Below, in pieces: positions 51,635-60,782 of a stretch of DNA of 64,000 nucleotides. A program made the translations under genes and the position numbers. Positions within the stretch are counted from its first letter, which is position 1. Each line of letters begins with the position of its first letter. The notes under the pieces were generated by a model. The model did no database searches, was not told the origin of the DNA, and saw only the letters and a program-made list of their open reading frames with translations. Source of the stretch: Thalassovita sp. (GTDB lineage Bacteria; Pseudomonadota; Alphaproteobacteria; Rhodobacterales; Rhodobacteraceae); NCBI GenBank assembly GCA_017792425.1, contig CP051233.1:1150402-1214401 (forward strand), given 5' to 3'.

Positions 51635-52495
51635 TCAACCAGCAACACTAGCTTCCTCGTTCAGCGACACAAAGAGGACTTGGGCACCTTGCGTCCACGC
51701 TTCCGCACCTACTGCTGCGGCCATCCCCATCCGATGATCCTCAAAGCGAGAGAGGATCTGATCACGACGCCTTAGGGATAATCGGCTTATGCGACGAGAA
51801 GAAGGCTCGCGGTCGAAAATTCGCTCAATACTCTTCTCTAGCGTCATGTCTGAATACTGAATCCGATATCTGATCTTCGAAGCGAGATCGTCCGGGCGAT
51901 ACTCAGGAAGCTCTGTTGGCTCAGAACAAACATACCTCCTTGTACGGTCGTACACGATGCGATGTGGGCCTGCTGAGCCACCCTGCGTAGCCACGGCGGT
52001 CTCTATGTCGGACGGTCTTAGAAGCAGTGAGGCGTCTAGAACCTGCCCGGCCTGAAACACTCGATCATAGGTTCCCCAATCAGCGAAACGAGGTGCTACA
52101 TAAAACGTGTCGGCGTTCTCGTCCTCAAATTCCCGCAGTCGTTGAAATTGGTGTCCCAGCGTGTCTATCGAAAAGCGCCAAAATGGGCGATCGAGCTCCG
52201 GTATGGTCTGTAATGGATTCGCTCGATGGAAGCGCTTTAACTGGTGCCCTAGCTTGAACTGCAAGACCACCACACTTCCGCGATCACTGAAGCCAACGTC
52301 GAACCCCAGTTCCTTCTCGTGTAGTAGATTTGGCAAGAACGGTGTGGGCTTAAGGCCTATTCCTTCCAAAAGTGACTGGACCTCGCGCGTCACCCCAAAG
52401 CCGTACGAGTATTCGGATAAGCGCTCATGAAGGTCAATCATCAGCCTGAAATCCCCATAATTTGCGACATCGGAGGGAGTCGGTTTCGCCCACAA
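51635..52495 (-). CDS. probable PD-(D/E)XK-type nuclease, middle gene of the defence-like operon
   Basis: A 286-aa protein I do not recognise as a named family. The stretch EKELGFDVGFSDRG-VVVLQFK (residues 60-81) has the shape of a PD-(D/E)XK core: Glu upstream, Asp66 at a strand start, and Gln79-Phe-Lys81 as the E/Q-x-K element. This would give it nuclease or nuclease-derived DNA-binding function. The C-terminus is Arg-rich with REPSSRRISRLSLRRR. It sits between TrlF-type ATPase and Ntn hydrolase, with gaps of 48 and 45 bases, all leftward. It looks AT-richer than the chromosomal core. Confidence 0.5.
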   Translation of the reverse strand: MWAKPTPSDVANYGDFRLMIDLHERLSEYSYGFGVTREVQSLLEGIGLKPTPFLPNLLHEKELGFDVGFSDRGSVVVLQFKLGHQLKRFHRANPLQTIPELDRPFWRFSIDTLGHQFQRLREFEDENADTFYVAPRFADWGTYDRVFQAGQVLDASLLLRPSDIETAVATQGGSAGPHRIVYDRTRRYVCSEPTELPEYRPDDLASKIRYRIQYSDMTLEKSIERIFDREPSSRRISRLSLRRRDQILSRFEDHRMGMAAAVGAEAWTQGAQVLFVSLNEEASVAG

Positions 52496-52543
52496 TGTAA
52501 GCCTGTGAATAGTTTCATTCCCCGAGAAGAACCGCTCTGGATT

Positions 52544-55525
52544 TCATCGCTCCAACCTAACCCGAAGTCGTCTTGCTCGCTCTTGAAATGCCACTTCGCC
52601 GCCCTCAAGGATATCGCAGACCCTTTTCCTGATTTCTGCGTTTTCAAGCCCTCCTGAGCTATAGGTTATTGGAGGTAATGCCCCGTGAGGGTGTGGACCC
52701 GCCTCTGCAATTATTACTTGGTCAGCATTAGTATTGATCACTAGGTTGGCATTGTGCGTGACCATAATTACTTGCCGGTGAGATTTTGCCGTAACGAATA
52801 GATCAACCAATTCATCGAAGACCGATTGTGGATCAAGGTTTTCCTCGGGTTGGTCAATCAGCAATGGACGATCATCTTGGTCATCAAGGCCAAGGTACAG
52901 CAGCAAAAGAACGATTCCACGGGTTCCCGGTGACAGCTTGCGGATGTCTACACCATCATAGTCGATCCCGTACTGTATTTCGATGTGGTTGATACTAAAC
53001 AGCCACTGAGCAAAGCGTTTGGACCACGCCCGAAACTCCGGCTGGTCGTTTCGAGCAACAGGTGAATGATCAAGTAAATCTTTTTGGTACTTCTGCCGGA
53101 ACTCCTGCATTGCCTCAATGACAGTAGTGGAGTCGCCGCTTTCCCAAGCAGATCTCAGCACCTCACAGGCTTTTTGCTGGAGCGTTCCCTTCCCTCTAAA
53201 CGCACCGGTCTTCCTCAGGTCGATAAGGCCCCCCTCTGCTTGCTCTGCCCATTGACTTACGTCTGCGATACGCGCGACCGAGAATGAAAGCTTCTTCAAT
53301 GTCCCGGAAGACTTGGCGAGCCGTGCCATCAAAGGCGCATAAAGCTCTTCCAATACCGATTGTTCGGCTACTAGGGCGTCAAATGCTCGACCATACGAAG
53401 CCTCGCGATCTGATTGAAGTTGACGGGCCCTGTCTTTCGCGCCCTTTGCGTCTTCCAGCTTACCTTTCAGTGTTTCGAGAGCAGCAGTTTCGGTGGCAAT
53501 GCTTTTCGAAAGTGCGGCATACCGACGTTGCGATTCTTTGTCAGCGTTTACCAAACTTTCGAGCCTTTTCATTTCGGTTTCGAGGACCGCCTGTGATAGT
53601 GTGCTAAGATCAACATCGCTCGGAAAATACGCGGTGGCCTGGTCCGTTTCCTGGGGTGGGCTCCCCTTGAGTTTCGCAATCTCTCCGTCTACCCACTTCA
53701 CGTAGCCTTCAAGATTTTCATCGACCGGCCCAGTATAGTCCATCAAGAACGCGGACCATTGATCGACGGTCATGCCGCTGTGCTCATGGCGTGCTTGAGC
53801 TTGCCGAAGTGCTTCTGGAGCTTGATTCCGGCGCATATCCTTGACTTCGTCCTGCAGAGCAAGAAACGTCTGCTTCTGACCGGAAAATCGCCGAAGTTTC
53901 ACACGGATTTGGTTCGCCGCCTCGGCAAGCTCCGCGTGGCGAGTTGCTCTTTCCTCACTGCCTTTGGATACCAGCTTCGCTCGGTCAGCGGTGTATGCAC
54001 CAATCAGCTTTGATTTCTTCGCAACTTCGGCTTCATAAAAGGCGACGAGTTTTTCCTTCTCAAGCTCTGAACTGATCCGGTCAGAGATTTGTGCGACCGC
54101 TTCGGCCTCCCTAGCACGAGCGAGGCGATGCCGTGAGGCACGCTGGTCCAACAACTCTCTGAAGTTCAATGCGCCGTCCCGACTATCCTCTGGGTGGGAT
54201 TCAAAAATAACGCGTTCGATTTCGCGAAGTAGGCCATCTGTCAATCCGCTCGATGAACATAGTTCTTCAACGAACTGCTGTGACAGATACCGTAGGCGCT
54301 CATAGCTGAACGGTCCGTTGGCATCTGATCCATCCAACGAACGTATTTCAGGTTCGCCTGCCGCCCAATTAACCTTTACCCTCTCCGCACCAATGAGCGG
54401 TCTAGCGCGAACAAGGAAGGAAGGGTTGGCCCATTCGTCTGCGCTCCATGCTTCCTCGGAAATCGCATCGCAGCCAGCAGCGATAATGTCAGCTAGCGCT
54501 GTTTTGCCAGAACCCCGGGCACCGATGATGGCAACTAAACCCGGGTTAAGCGGAATCGTTGGTGTTTGCATCCACGGTGCTTCGAGGACATCCACCTCGG
54601 ATATCACTTGAGACGGCGTCGCTGATGCAGGTGGTTCGGCACCGACGTGTGCCCTGTCTGCCGGATCGATGCACGCTTGGCGCAAGGAGTCAAACTCCAA
54701 CTCCCCCTTCACCCAAGAAAACCGGTCGCCGAACGGTGTGGCAACTGTCTTAAGGTCGTGTGCATCACTGCCGTGCAGGCACGGCTTCAAGCCCCCATAT
54801 GCGTCACGAATTTCATCTGCGGACATTGATGGTTTGCGGCCCAGCCAAAACTCTCGCTGAGCTTCGCTGCTGGCGAAAATCACATGTGCAAAGCCTTCGA
54901 TCTCTCGCCGAATTGTCTGGTCCGCCGCTTCTCGAACACCAGAGGTTCCGTCTGTAGAACCGCCAGCCACACCGATCAGTACGTTCTGCTTCGCCCAACC
55001 GCTTTCTTTGTAAACTTCGCGAAGCTGATGAAAATTGACCTTGAACTGGCTTGCTCCGTACGTGAGCGCCGCACCTTCATCGGAAATGGAGCTATCAGCT
55101 TTCTTGCCCAGCCTAATCAGATCGGTGCGAGTACAGTCAAAGCGGTCTTGCATAACATTGAACTGGAGACGAGACAGAAGTCGCTGAAGTTCTTCGATAT
55201 GATTTGGATCTTCAGGGCTGACGAACAAGTGAAGGTTTACAAAGCCACCTCTAGAAGTCGCCACATCTAGTCGAACTTCCACGTTCGGAAAAATTAGCTT
55301 AGCATTTGGTAGGCGTCCATTGTTCCAGTGCTGCAAAACTTCCTGATAGGTATCGGTGACGTAGTAGTCTGTGACAGCAATGGCCTCGATAACGGGTGAG
55401 GCCTGCTCGATTGCCGTCAAATAGTCGTCCCAAGCATTGGGTCCGCTGAACTGATTATTCATTATGGTGCCGGGCGCGTGAATATGGGGCTCCCAACGCC
55501 GCCATTCGGATCCTCTACCAAGCAT
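52544..55525 (-). CDS. TrlF-type protein: PHP domain fused to SMC/RecN-like ATPase
   Basis: A 993-aa two-part protein and first gene of the operon. The N-terminal PHP phosphoesterase/nuclease domain has HIH (14-16), TDYY and GSDAHD (His251, Asp254, His256) metal ligands. The SMC-like ATPase has Walker A GARGSGKT (335-342), a long coiled-coil stretch (roughly 470-740), ABC-type signature LSPGTRG (from 864), Walker B LLIDQPEENLD and a switch His (VTHN, His924). This fits the TrlF family of PHP-AAA proteins found in bacterial defence neighbourhoods: probably a DNA or RNA sensor with nuclease output. Confidence 0.8.
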   Translation of the reverse strand: MLGRGSEWRRWEPHIHAPGTIMNNQFSGPNAWDDYLTAIEQASPVIEAIAVTDYYVTDTYQEVLQHWNNGRLPNAKLIFPNVEVRLDVATSRGGFVNLHLFVSPEDPNHIEELQRLLSRLQFNVMQDRFDCTRTDLIRLGKKADSSISDEGAALTYGASQFKVNFHQLREVYKESGWAKQNVLIGVAGGSTDGTSGVREAADQTIRREIEGFAHVIFASSEAQREFWLGRKPSMSADEIRDAYGGLKPCLHGSDAHDLKTVATPFGDRFSWVKGELEFDSLRQACIDPADRAHVGAEPPASATPSQVISEVDVLEAPWMQTPTIPLNPGLVAIIGARGSGKTALADIIAAGCDAISEEAWSADEWANPSFLVRARPLIGAERVKVNWAAGEPEIRSLDGSDANGPFSYERLRYLSQQFVEELCSSSGLTDGLLREIERVIFESHPEDSRDGALNFRELLDQRASRHRLARAREAEAVAQISDRISSELEKEKLVAFYEAEVAKKSKLIGAYTADRAKLVSKGSEERATRHAELAEAANQIRVKLRRFSGQKQTFLALQDEVKDMRRNQAPEALRQAQARHEHSGMTVDQWSAFLMDYTGPVDENLEGYVKWVDGEIAKLKGSPPQETDQATAYFPSDVDLSTLSQAVLETEMKRLESLVNADKESQRRYAALSKSIATETAALETLKGKLEDAKGAKDRARQLQSDREASYGRAFDALVAEQSVLEELYAPLMARLAKSSGTLKKLSFSVARIADVSQWAEQAEGGLIDLRKTGAFRGKGTLQQKACEVLRSAWESGDSTTVIEAMQEFRQKYQKDLLDHSPVARNDQPEFRAWSKRFAQWLFSINHIEIQYGIDYDGVDIRKLSPGTRGIVLLLLYLGLDDQDDRPLLIDQPEENLDPQSVFDELVDLFVTAKSHRQVIMVTHNANLVINTNADQVIIAEAGPHPHGALPPITYSSGGLENAEIRKRVCDILEGGEVAFQERARRLRVRLER

Positions 55526-55704
55526 TTTTGGTCAATCTATTAAATTGGCATGGCTCAATCATATTCGGAGAATCTTCCTCTGCTTTAGTTAACTAAAATA
55601 AACCGATGGCATTTTCCGCCAGCAAAGCTGAGCGGTTGAGGACAACCATTATTGGTCGCTTGAGATGTTAGATGCCGTTCCTTGCAAACTCCAGTGTCGA
55701 ACTT

Positions 55705-55730
55705 TGAAAAAGGGCGCAGTCCGCGCCCTT
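55705..55730 (-). terminator. rho-independent terminator after the small 70-aa gene
   Basis: A perfect 8-bp stem, AAGGGCGC with GCGCCCTT, and a 5-base loop, read leftward into TTTCAAAG. It lies 31 bases beyond the stop of the gene at 55761. Confidence 0.75.
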
Positions 55731-55760
55731 CTGGGTGTTCGTTTGGGTGAAGTAGACGCT

Positions 55761-55973
55761 CTACGCAGACCTCTTTGGGTGCAAGACGTTCCGCGCCTCC
55801 TTCTCCGCAGCGGACCCCTTCACCCACTGCCACGGGCTACGCGGCTTCCTCGCCTTCGCCAGTTCGGGGTTCGCCTTGGCATCACTGGCGGCAGCGCGCA
55901 GACGTTCACGGGCCTCGCGTGGGTCGAGTTTGAGTTCATCGCAGATTGCTTTGAGCGTCACGATATCAGCCAT
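55761..55973 (-). CDS. small conserved protein, unknown
   Basis: A 70-aa protein, MADIVTLKAICDELKLDPREARERLRAAA, then a basic tail with PRSPWQWVKGSAAEKEARNVL. The pattern resembles short proteins scattered in alphaproteobacterial mobile elements, perhaps with a small helix-turn-helix at the N-terminus. The start has AAAGGAG at eight bases, an excellent site, and a terminator follows. Function unknown. Confidence 0.7.
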   Translation of the reverse strand: MADIVTLKAICDELKLDPREARERLRAAASDAKANPELAKARKPRSPWQWVKGSAAEKEARNVLHPKRSA

Positions 55974-56286
55974 TTTCCGATCTCCTTTGGTTCTGATGAG
56001 GATCGATAAGATGAGGGCCACGCGCTTGTCAGGGATAACCCCATCGCATCTTTAGCTTTTCTCGTTCTGCTGCTATGAGTGATCTCGACATGGCAGACGC
56101 GGCCATGTTGGGGCGTGGAAACCCCTCGATAGCTAGGCCGAGCAATCGGCTGAAACCTTGACCCTATGGTCGGGGTGCCTGTGTTATACAACAGGCCCCG
56201 GCTAAAGGCACAGGGTCCGTGCTATCGCGGATTTCCAACACCCCGATCACCAGTCAAACGCGAGGGCGCTCGCAGTTCGGGTCGCG
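55974..56286. other. gene-free stretch
   Basis: About 310 bases between a leftward small gene and the rightward GIY-YIG gene. It should hold divergent promoters. Two GC-rich inverted stretches (around 56104-56135 and 56160-56215) could fold, but none is followed by a T-run, and no gene is convincing. Confidence 0.4.
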
Positions 56287-56667
56287 GTGGAGTTCAAATT
56301 CTCGCAGTCGGTTTGTTGGGAGGAGCGTGGCAGTTTGCCTGACGCCGCTGGTGTGTATGTAATTTCTCAACAAGCCAATCCTGTGCCGATCTACATTGGG
56401 TTGACCGCTGAAAAGAGGGGCCTTCGCGGACGCATATCGAAATTCCATCGTTCTGCCATCAACGGGGTCGGCAACCATGCGGGCGGTCGCACTTACCATC
56501 GGCTGTTCGGTGCTGAAGTGTCTGGCTTGTCGCTGCGATACCATCAGGTCGAAGATTTCAAGTTCGAAGCAAGCCTTGTCCACGCCTACGTGGCCTATAT
56601 TGAAAGACGGCTGATTTGGGAGCATGTCGAGGCGCATGGGGCATTGCCGGTGTGCAACTCGGAATGA
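56287..56667 (+). CDS. GIY-YIG nuclease-like protein, single domain
   Basis: A 126-aa protein holding little more than a GIY-YIG domain. AAGVYVIS gives the first strand (GVY in place of GIY) and IYIGLTAEKRGLRGRI has the YIG-type second strand and the catalytic Arg context. The metal-binding Glu is expected in AYIERRLIWEH. It starts with GTG. As a lone cargo gene near a defence-type operon it could be a restriction, homing or repair nuclease. Confidence 0.7.
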   Translation: MEFKFSQSVCWEERGSLPDAAGVYVISQQANPVPIYIGLTAEKRGLRGRISKFHRSAINGVGNHAGGRTYHRLFGAEVSGLSLRYHQVEDFKFEASLVHAYVAYIERRLIWEHVEAHGALPVCNSE

Positions 56668-56948
56668 CCTGCAACTAACCCCGATCATCGAGAGCGAAAC
56701 ACGCGCGCGGCGGCGTTGTGTTGAGCCAGAAGCGCCGGGGCGTGCCTCGGGCATGGTGATCCCGCCGCAATCCCGGCTGGCGCGCTGTGTGGCGCGCTCG
56801 CGGCGGTAATCCCGACATCCGCACGGGCGCGGCGCATCGGCATGGCTACCTCTGTGGTCTCCCTCAAAGGCACGGGAATTACCCTGACGGGCGATGGTCC
56901 CCGATCTTATTGCGCTGGCATCAAAACCAGTCAGCGAGGAAATCGGCA

Positions 56949-57179
56949 ATGACGATACGTGCGACATGGGCCTTCAACGGCCAGACGAAAATCATTTTGG
57001 GCAACTGGCATCGTCTGTGGAGCCTGCTGTTCGGCCCATTCTACTACCTGTTCAAGGGTATGTTCCTGTGGGCGATCTTGTCGCTGATCACGGCCAACGG
57101 TCTGTGGGTCGGCTTCCCCCTGTTCAATCGCGCCATCGTGCTGCGCCACTACCATCGTAAGGGGTGGGTGCAGGGATGA
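56949..57179 (+). CDS. DUF2628-like small membrane protein
   Basis: A 76-aa protein with one strong hydrophobic segment (LFKGMFLWAILSLITANGLWVGFPL) after a short amphipathic start (TKIILGNWHRLWSLLFGPFYYL), matching DUF2628. The end RAIVLRHYHRKGW is the usual membrane-proximal basic tail. Function unknown. It stands alone, rightward, 281 bases after the GIY-YIG gene; that gap shows no gene. Confidence 0.65.
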   Translation: MTIRATWAFNGQTKIILGNWHRLWSLLFGPFYYLFKGMFLWAILSLITANGLWVGFPLFNRAIVLRHYHRKGWVQG

Positions 57180-57575
57180 CCGCCAGCACCTTCGCCCAAG
57201 CAGTTTGCCACCCGAGTGGAACCCGGCGCGCAATACCGAAACCCAGCGCGAATGCGGACTGCATGAAAAGGCTCGGCAATTTGGGTCCGGCTTGCGCCCG
57301 ACAGACTGATAGATAGTCAACGGGTCGGTCTGACGTGTTCCGCGCACTGCCGGAAGCGGCACCGGCGAAAGGCGACCACAGGGGCATGGGGGGAGGCGTT
57401 TTTTTTTTTAACGGCACGCGCCCTGTGGACGGGCAAGGGGTCATATCGACTGCCGAGGTTATCGGCCCTCAGCCGCTCGTTTCGTCATAGGTCATCCGCC
57501 AGTAGAGAATTGGGCGCAGGCCACCTCGGATGACAGCCCCCGCCATGATTTTAGTTTCTGAAGCTGATCTATGGG
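57180..57575. other. gene-free stretch with an 11-T tract
   Basis: About 400 bases without a convincing gene on either strand; the overlapping open frames have unnatural composition. A run of 11 T (57399-57409) follows a G-rich stretch and could help end rightward transcription from the DUF2628 gene, though no good stem precedes it. Confidence 0.4.
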
Positions 57576-57794
57576 TCAGTTCAATTTCTGCCCATCGACA
57601 CATACATATTCGGAAAGCTCTTCGTCGCTCATCATATCAAATGACATGTGGGCGTGTGCAATCTCAATCAAGATTTTCGCGATTTCCATACAGGTCAAAT
57701 CGATCTGCAAGTTTTCCTGCCGCTCCAACTCGATCTCAATAGCGTCAAAAATTGCATTTCCTAGTTGGGTTAGGTGTTCTGCACGTTCGGGCAT
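57576..57794 (-). CDS. small acidic protein, unknown
   Basis: A 72-aa protein, MPERAEHLTQLGNAIFDAIEIELE, acidic and helical with a C-terminal SDEELSEYVCVDG. It lies downstream of the primase gene on the same strand, past the symmetric dyad at 57854. No family recognised. An alternative ATG seven codons upstream exists (57815). Confidence 0.5.
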   Translation of the reverse strand: MPERAEHLTQLGNAIFDAIEIELERQENLQIDLTCMEIAKILIEIAHAHMSFDMMSDEELSEYVCVDGQKLN

Positions 57795-57853
57795 TTTGTC
57801 CTCTTTCTCTTCCAATTTGCACTCGTCGGAGCGCGGTTTATTGTGGGGATGAA

Positions 57854-57897
57854 CACTTGCTCAAAAATCCCACACGTGTGCGACTTCTGAGCAAGTG
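57854..57897. promoter_or_regulatory. 44-bp symmetric dyad next to the primase gene
   Basis: Arms CACTTGCTCA and TGAGCAAGTG (10 bp, perfect) lie exactly seven bases on each side of a central perfect palindrome, CACACGTGTG. It lies 16 bases beyond the primase stop. It could be a replication origin, a resolution or attachment core, an operator, or a bidirectional terminator without a clean T-run. Confidence 0.6.
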
Positions 57898-57913
57898 ATG
57901 CTGGTGGCATGGT

Positions 57914-59686
57914 TCAGGGCAGCGCCCAAACAGAAGCTTTCCCGTCCTTGGACTTCACCACGCCGAGTGCTTCGCCTGCGCGCCGGAGCGTCGGGAGTGA
58001 AACCCCTTCCTCCTTGGCCCAGCCGTCTAGCACCTTCTTCTTGACCGGGCCTTTGCGCAGCACGCTTTCTAGCCACGCGGTCGCTGTGTCACGTTCCCGT
58101 GGTGGTCGGCCCCGTTCGGCCTCGGGAGGCGCGAGTAGTTCGCCCACCGTCAACTCAGGCTCACAGGCATGCCATTTCACGCGGGGATGCGAGCGCGGGC
58201 CAGTGCTCTGCATCTCGAACACGATTGTCGGCCCGGGTTCGGCATAGTTCGACTTGGCATGGGCTACCGCGCGCAAGCGCGGGTCGTCGGGATGCGGCGC
58301 GAGGATCAGGCCCGACCGCACTCGAGCCGATATCGAAATCGACCCGATACCTTGGTGCATGGCATGGTCAGCCCGCGCCTTCCGAAGGTGCCGCACGATC
58401 AGGATGGCCGTGTCGAAGTCGCGCGCCAACTGGTCGATCTGCACCATGAAGTGCATGGTCTCGGTGGCCTTGTTCCCGTCCGCACCTTCCTTCATGAAAG
58501 CGATGATCGGATCGATCACGACAAGGGCGGGCGTGTTTGCCGAAAGTTCTTGCCGGAGCAATGCCAAGCCGCGCTCGTCCAAGGAAAACGGCTCCTGTTG
58601 GAAACGCACCTTCGAGACATCGGCCCCGGCCTGCATGAGGCGGGGTTTGAGCACTCGCGACGGGTCGTCCTCAGCAGACATGAACAGGACCGAGCCTTTT
58701 TCGATGTCATCCACAAAAGGCGGGGGTTTCCCTGTCGTCACAGCGGCAGCAATAGCACAGGTGAAGGTGGATTTCCCTTGCCCCATATTCCCGTCGAGAA
58801 CGGTCAGTGCGCCCTTCACGATATAGGGATTCGCAAGGAACTGCGGGGTGGACTCTTCAATATCGCCCAAGCAGCCGAAAGCTGCCTCGTGCCCGGCCTC
58901 GTATTTGCCGACGCTGGAGGCGATACGCTCGACTTCATCAACGCCGAGGGGCGGACTGCACGCCGCCGCGTTGATCGCCTGCAAAGCGCCAGCGATGGCC
59001 GTTTCCGCCAACCCGCGAAACCTAAGTGATCCGGCAATCTTGGTCAGTTCATTGTTGCGGTTTCCCGCTTTGAAGGCCCCAACTGTGTCGAAACTCGCTG
59101 TGCGGGCTTTGTCGCGCCTCAACGTATGGACGAAATCGGCAGGCAGCGCCGCCAAGCGACCCACACCGGGCTGAACGCGATACCGGTGACCGCATTTGTG
59201 CATACTGGGCGCGCCGACGAGATATCCGCTGGCATTGTCCTTGATATCTATGCCCTTAAGCGGGGCTTTCCTCTTGGGCAACGCTTCTGAGGCGCGGAAG
59301 TAGTAGTGCGTACCGCGACCAGTGCGGACCGACAGAGTGGGTGGCAGGTTCAGTTTCTTGAAGGTTTCGTCCCCCTCCGGGCCGTCAACATCGAGCACAA
59401 CCAGCCCCGGCGGAAGGATGATACCGAAGTTCGCCTTAGGGTATTTCTTAAACGCGCGGCGGATTTTAACCGCGCTGCTCGTGGCGCTATGCTGCCCCTT
59501 CGGAAACAATTCCGCGATGGGATGCTTGCCCGGACTCTTGCAATCAGGCTTGCCGCAAGTGCATTGGCCGTCATCGCCAATGCCATGCAAAGCGACGATT
59601 TTGCCGCCATGCCGCACCCAAGCGAGCGCGGCTTTGATAATCGAAGATGACAGCATATCACCCTCAAAGCGAAACGCTTTACGCAT
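57914..59686 (-). CDS. bifunctional DNA primase/polymerase fused to RepA-like helicase
   Basis: A 590-aa replication protein of the second element. The N-terminal Prim-Pol domain (to about 195) has LVVLDVDGPEGDE with the catalytic D-x-D (99-101) and TGRGTHYYF. A PriCT-like linker spans about 205-265. The C-terminal RecA-fold helicase has Walker A GNMGQGKST (299-307), VLFMSAEDDPS, LVVIDPIIAF and ILIVRHLRKA. It can prime and unwind, a complete self-replication enzyme as in P4-type satellites and some plasmids. The helicase half looks like the island helicase at 48747, so the two elements use related replication proteins. Confidence 0.88.
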   Translation of the reverse strand: MRKAFRFEGDMLSSSIIKAALAWVRHGGKIVALHGIGDDGQCTCGKPDCKSPGKHPIAELFPKGQHSATSSAVKIRRAFKKYPKANFGIILPPGLVVLDVDGPEGDETFKKLNLPPTLSVRTGRGTHYYFRASEALPKRKAPLKGIDIKDNASGYLVGAPSMHKCGHRYRVQPGVGRLAALPADFVHTLRRDKARTASFDTVGAFKAGNRNNELTKIAGSLRFRGLAETAIAGALQAINAAACSPPLGVDEVERIASSVGKYEAGHEAAFGCLGDIEESTPQFLANPYIVKGALTVLDGNMGQGKSTFTCAIAAAVTTGKPPPFVDDIEKGSVLFMSAEDDPSRVLKPRLMQAGADVSKVRFQQEPFSLDERGLALLRQELSANTPALVVIDPIIAFMKEGADGNKATETMHFMVQIDQLARDFDTAILIVRHLRKARADHAMHQGIGSISISARVRSGLILAPHPDDPRLRAVAHAKSNYAEPGPTIVFEMQSTGPRSHPRVKWHACEPELTVGELLAPPEAERGRPPRERDTATAWLESVLRKGPVKKKVLDGWAKEEGVSLPTLRRAGEALGVVKSKDGKASVWALP

Positions 59687-59709
59687 CCCGGTTCTCCTTG
59701 TCTGGGTGA

Positions 59710-59934
59710 TCAGTAGTCGGCGTAGTGCGTGCGAGTGCGTTCCTCGGCACGCTCTTTCAGCCAGTCCTCGATCTCAGACAGGAACCACGCGACAGTGGTG
59801 CCCGCCATGCGGATTCTGCGCGGGAACCGTCCGCGTGCTTCCCAGCGAAGCAGCGTAACGTTGGAGACTTTGATGCCCATGCGCTTCAAGTCGTCGCGCG
59901 TTGCCAGCATCTTACTTGCTTTGTCGTCTGTCAT
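59710..59934 (-). CDS. AlpA-family DNA-binding protein
   Basis: A 74-aa AlpA-type protein: LATRDDLKRMGIKVSNVTLLRWEARGRFPRRIRMAGTTVAW gives the winged helix-turn-helix with its RFPR wing, then WFLSEIEDWLKER. It is likely an excisionase/activator of the element. It lies 23 bases upstream of the primase gene on the same strand. The start at 59934 (MTDDKASKM) fits the family; the longer frame does not. Confidence 0.85.
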   Translation of the reverse strand: MTDDKASKMLATRDDLKRMGIKVSNVTLLRWEARGRFPRRIRMAGTTVAWFLSEIEDWLKERAEERTRTHYADY

Positions 59935-60047
59935 GATTTTCCCTTTCTGACTAAAGGGAACCGGTTCCTGACAAAGCAGTCGCATGGATTTCAGGGCGTG
60001 TCATTTCGGCACTATGAACGGGATGGGTCCATTTGAAGCCGTTTTGT

Positions 60048-60782
60048 TCAATCGTAGAGGCGGTAGGCAGCCACAGCCGCTTGTATCTGTCTATTCAGAT
60101 TTTCGAACCGCTTCGCGTCTTTCGAGGATTTGGAAAAATAGGCGGCCAGAAGTGGGTGCGCTGCCGCTCGGATGAACTCTGGAAACTCACCATCGATATG
60201 GCCGGATGATGCAGAACGTTTCACGTTTTCGATCCCCTTGAAGGCGATGAAAACCTCTGTCAATCCATCGACAGTCAATTGAATTGTCTCGGCATATGCA
60301 GTCGCAACTCCGTCTTCTTTGGGTGTGGCGGAAACCGCCTGAACCAATTCAAGAAGAGCCGAAACGGCATTTCTTGCCTTATGCACCCTTTGCCGCATTT
60401 CGGACGCAGGAACGAAGCGCGAGGTCTTGTTCCGCCCGGAGCGGACAACCACCGACGATAACAGGTCGTCGGACTCGGCCAATTCTGTTAATAGGCGGCG
60501 GGAGGTAGTATCGATCTTTGCGGCCCAAGCGTATTTTTGGGCCGGGGTCGCGGCACCACCTGCGAAATTGAAAACAGACAGAAGGTATTCGGCTGTGGCG
60601 GCGAGTTGGAGGCGCAACGCAGTGATGTCGGCTGGGTTCTCAAGCCTCAACGTGCCTGCAATCTTGAGCGCAGCGTCATCAGTGTAGATTTCGGACCACG
60701 GATTATGACCGCAAGGGAAGACCTTGCTGGCTTCACCAACCCAACGCTCAGGCGTGATGTCGCCTTTCAGCTTGCTGATCAT
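60048..60782 (-). CDS. element protein, unknown
   Basis: A 244-aa protein between integrase and AlpA. Helical, with no membrane segment; ITALRLQLAATAEYLLSVF and MRQRVHKARNAVSALLELVQ suggest helical bundles, and HPLLAAYFSKSSKDAKRFENL ends it. The ATG at 60782 overlaps the integrase end by 35 bases, so it is co-transcribed. Not recognised. Cargo or an element-maintenance role are both possible. Confidence 0.6.
   Translation of the reverse strand: MISKLKGDITPERWVGEASKVFPCGHNPWSEIYTDDAALKIAGTLRLENPADITALRLQLAATAEYLLSVFNFAGGAATPAQKYAWAAKIDTTSRRLLTELAESDDLLSSVVVRSGRNKTSRFVPASEMRQRVHKARNAVSALLELVQAVSATPKEDGVATAYAETIQLTVDGLTEVFIAFKGIENVKRSASSGHIDGEFPEFIRAAAHPLLAAYFSKSSKDAKRFENLNRQIQAAVAAYRLYD

Noticed and set aside
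55585..55833. 82-aa leftward open frame
   Set aside because: It crosses a clear terminator and overlaps the better-supported 70-aa gene in another frame.
57124..57444. 106-aa leftward open frame in the 57180-57575 gap
   Set aside because: It includes the 11-T tract read as a Lys run, has skewed composition and no ribosome site; not supported as a gene.
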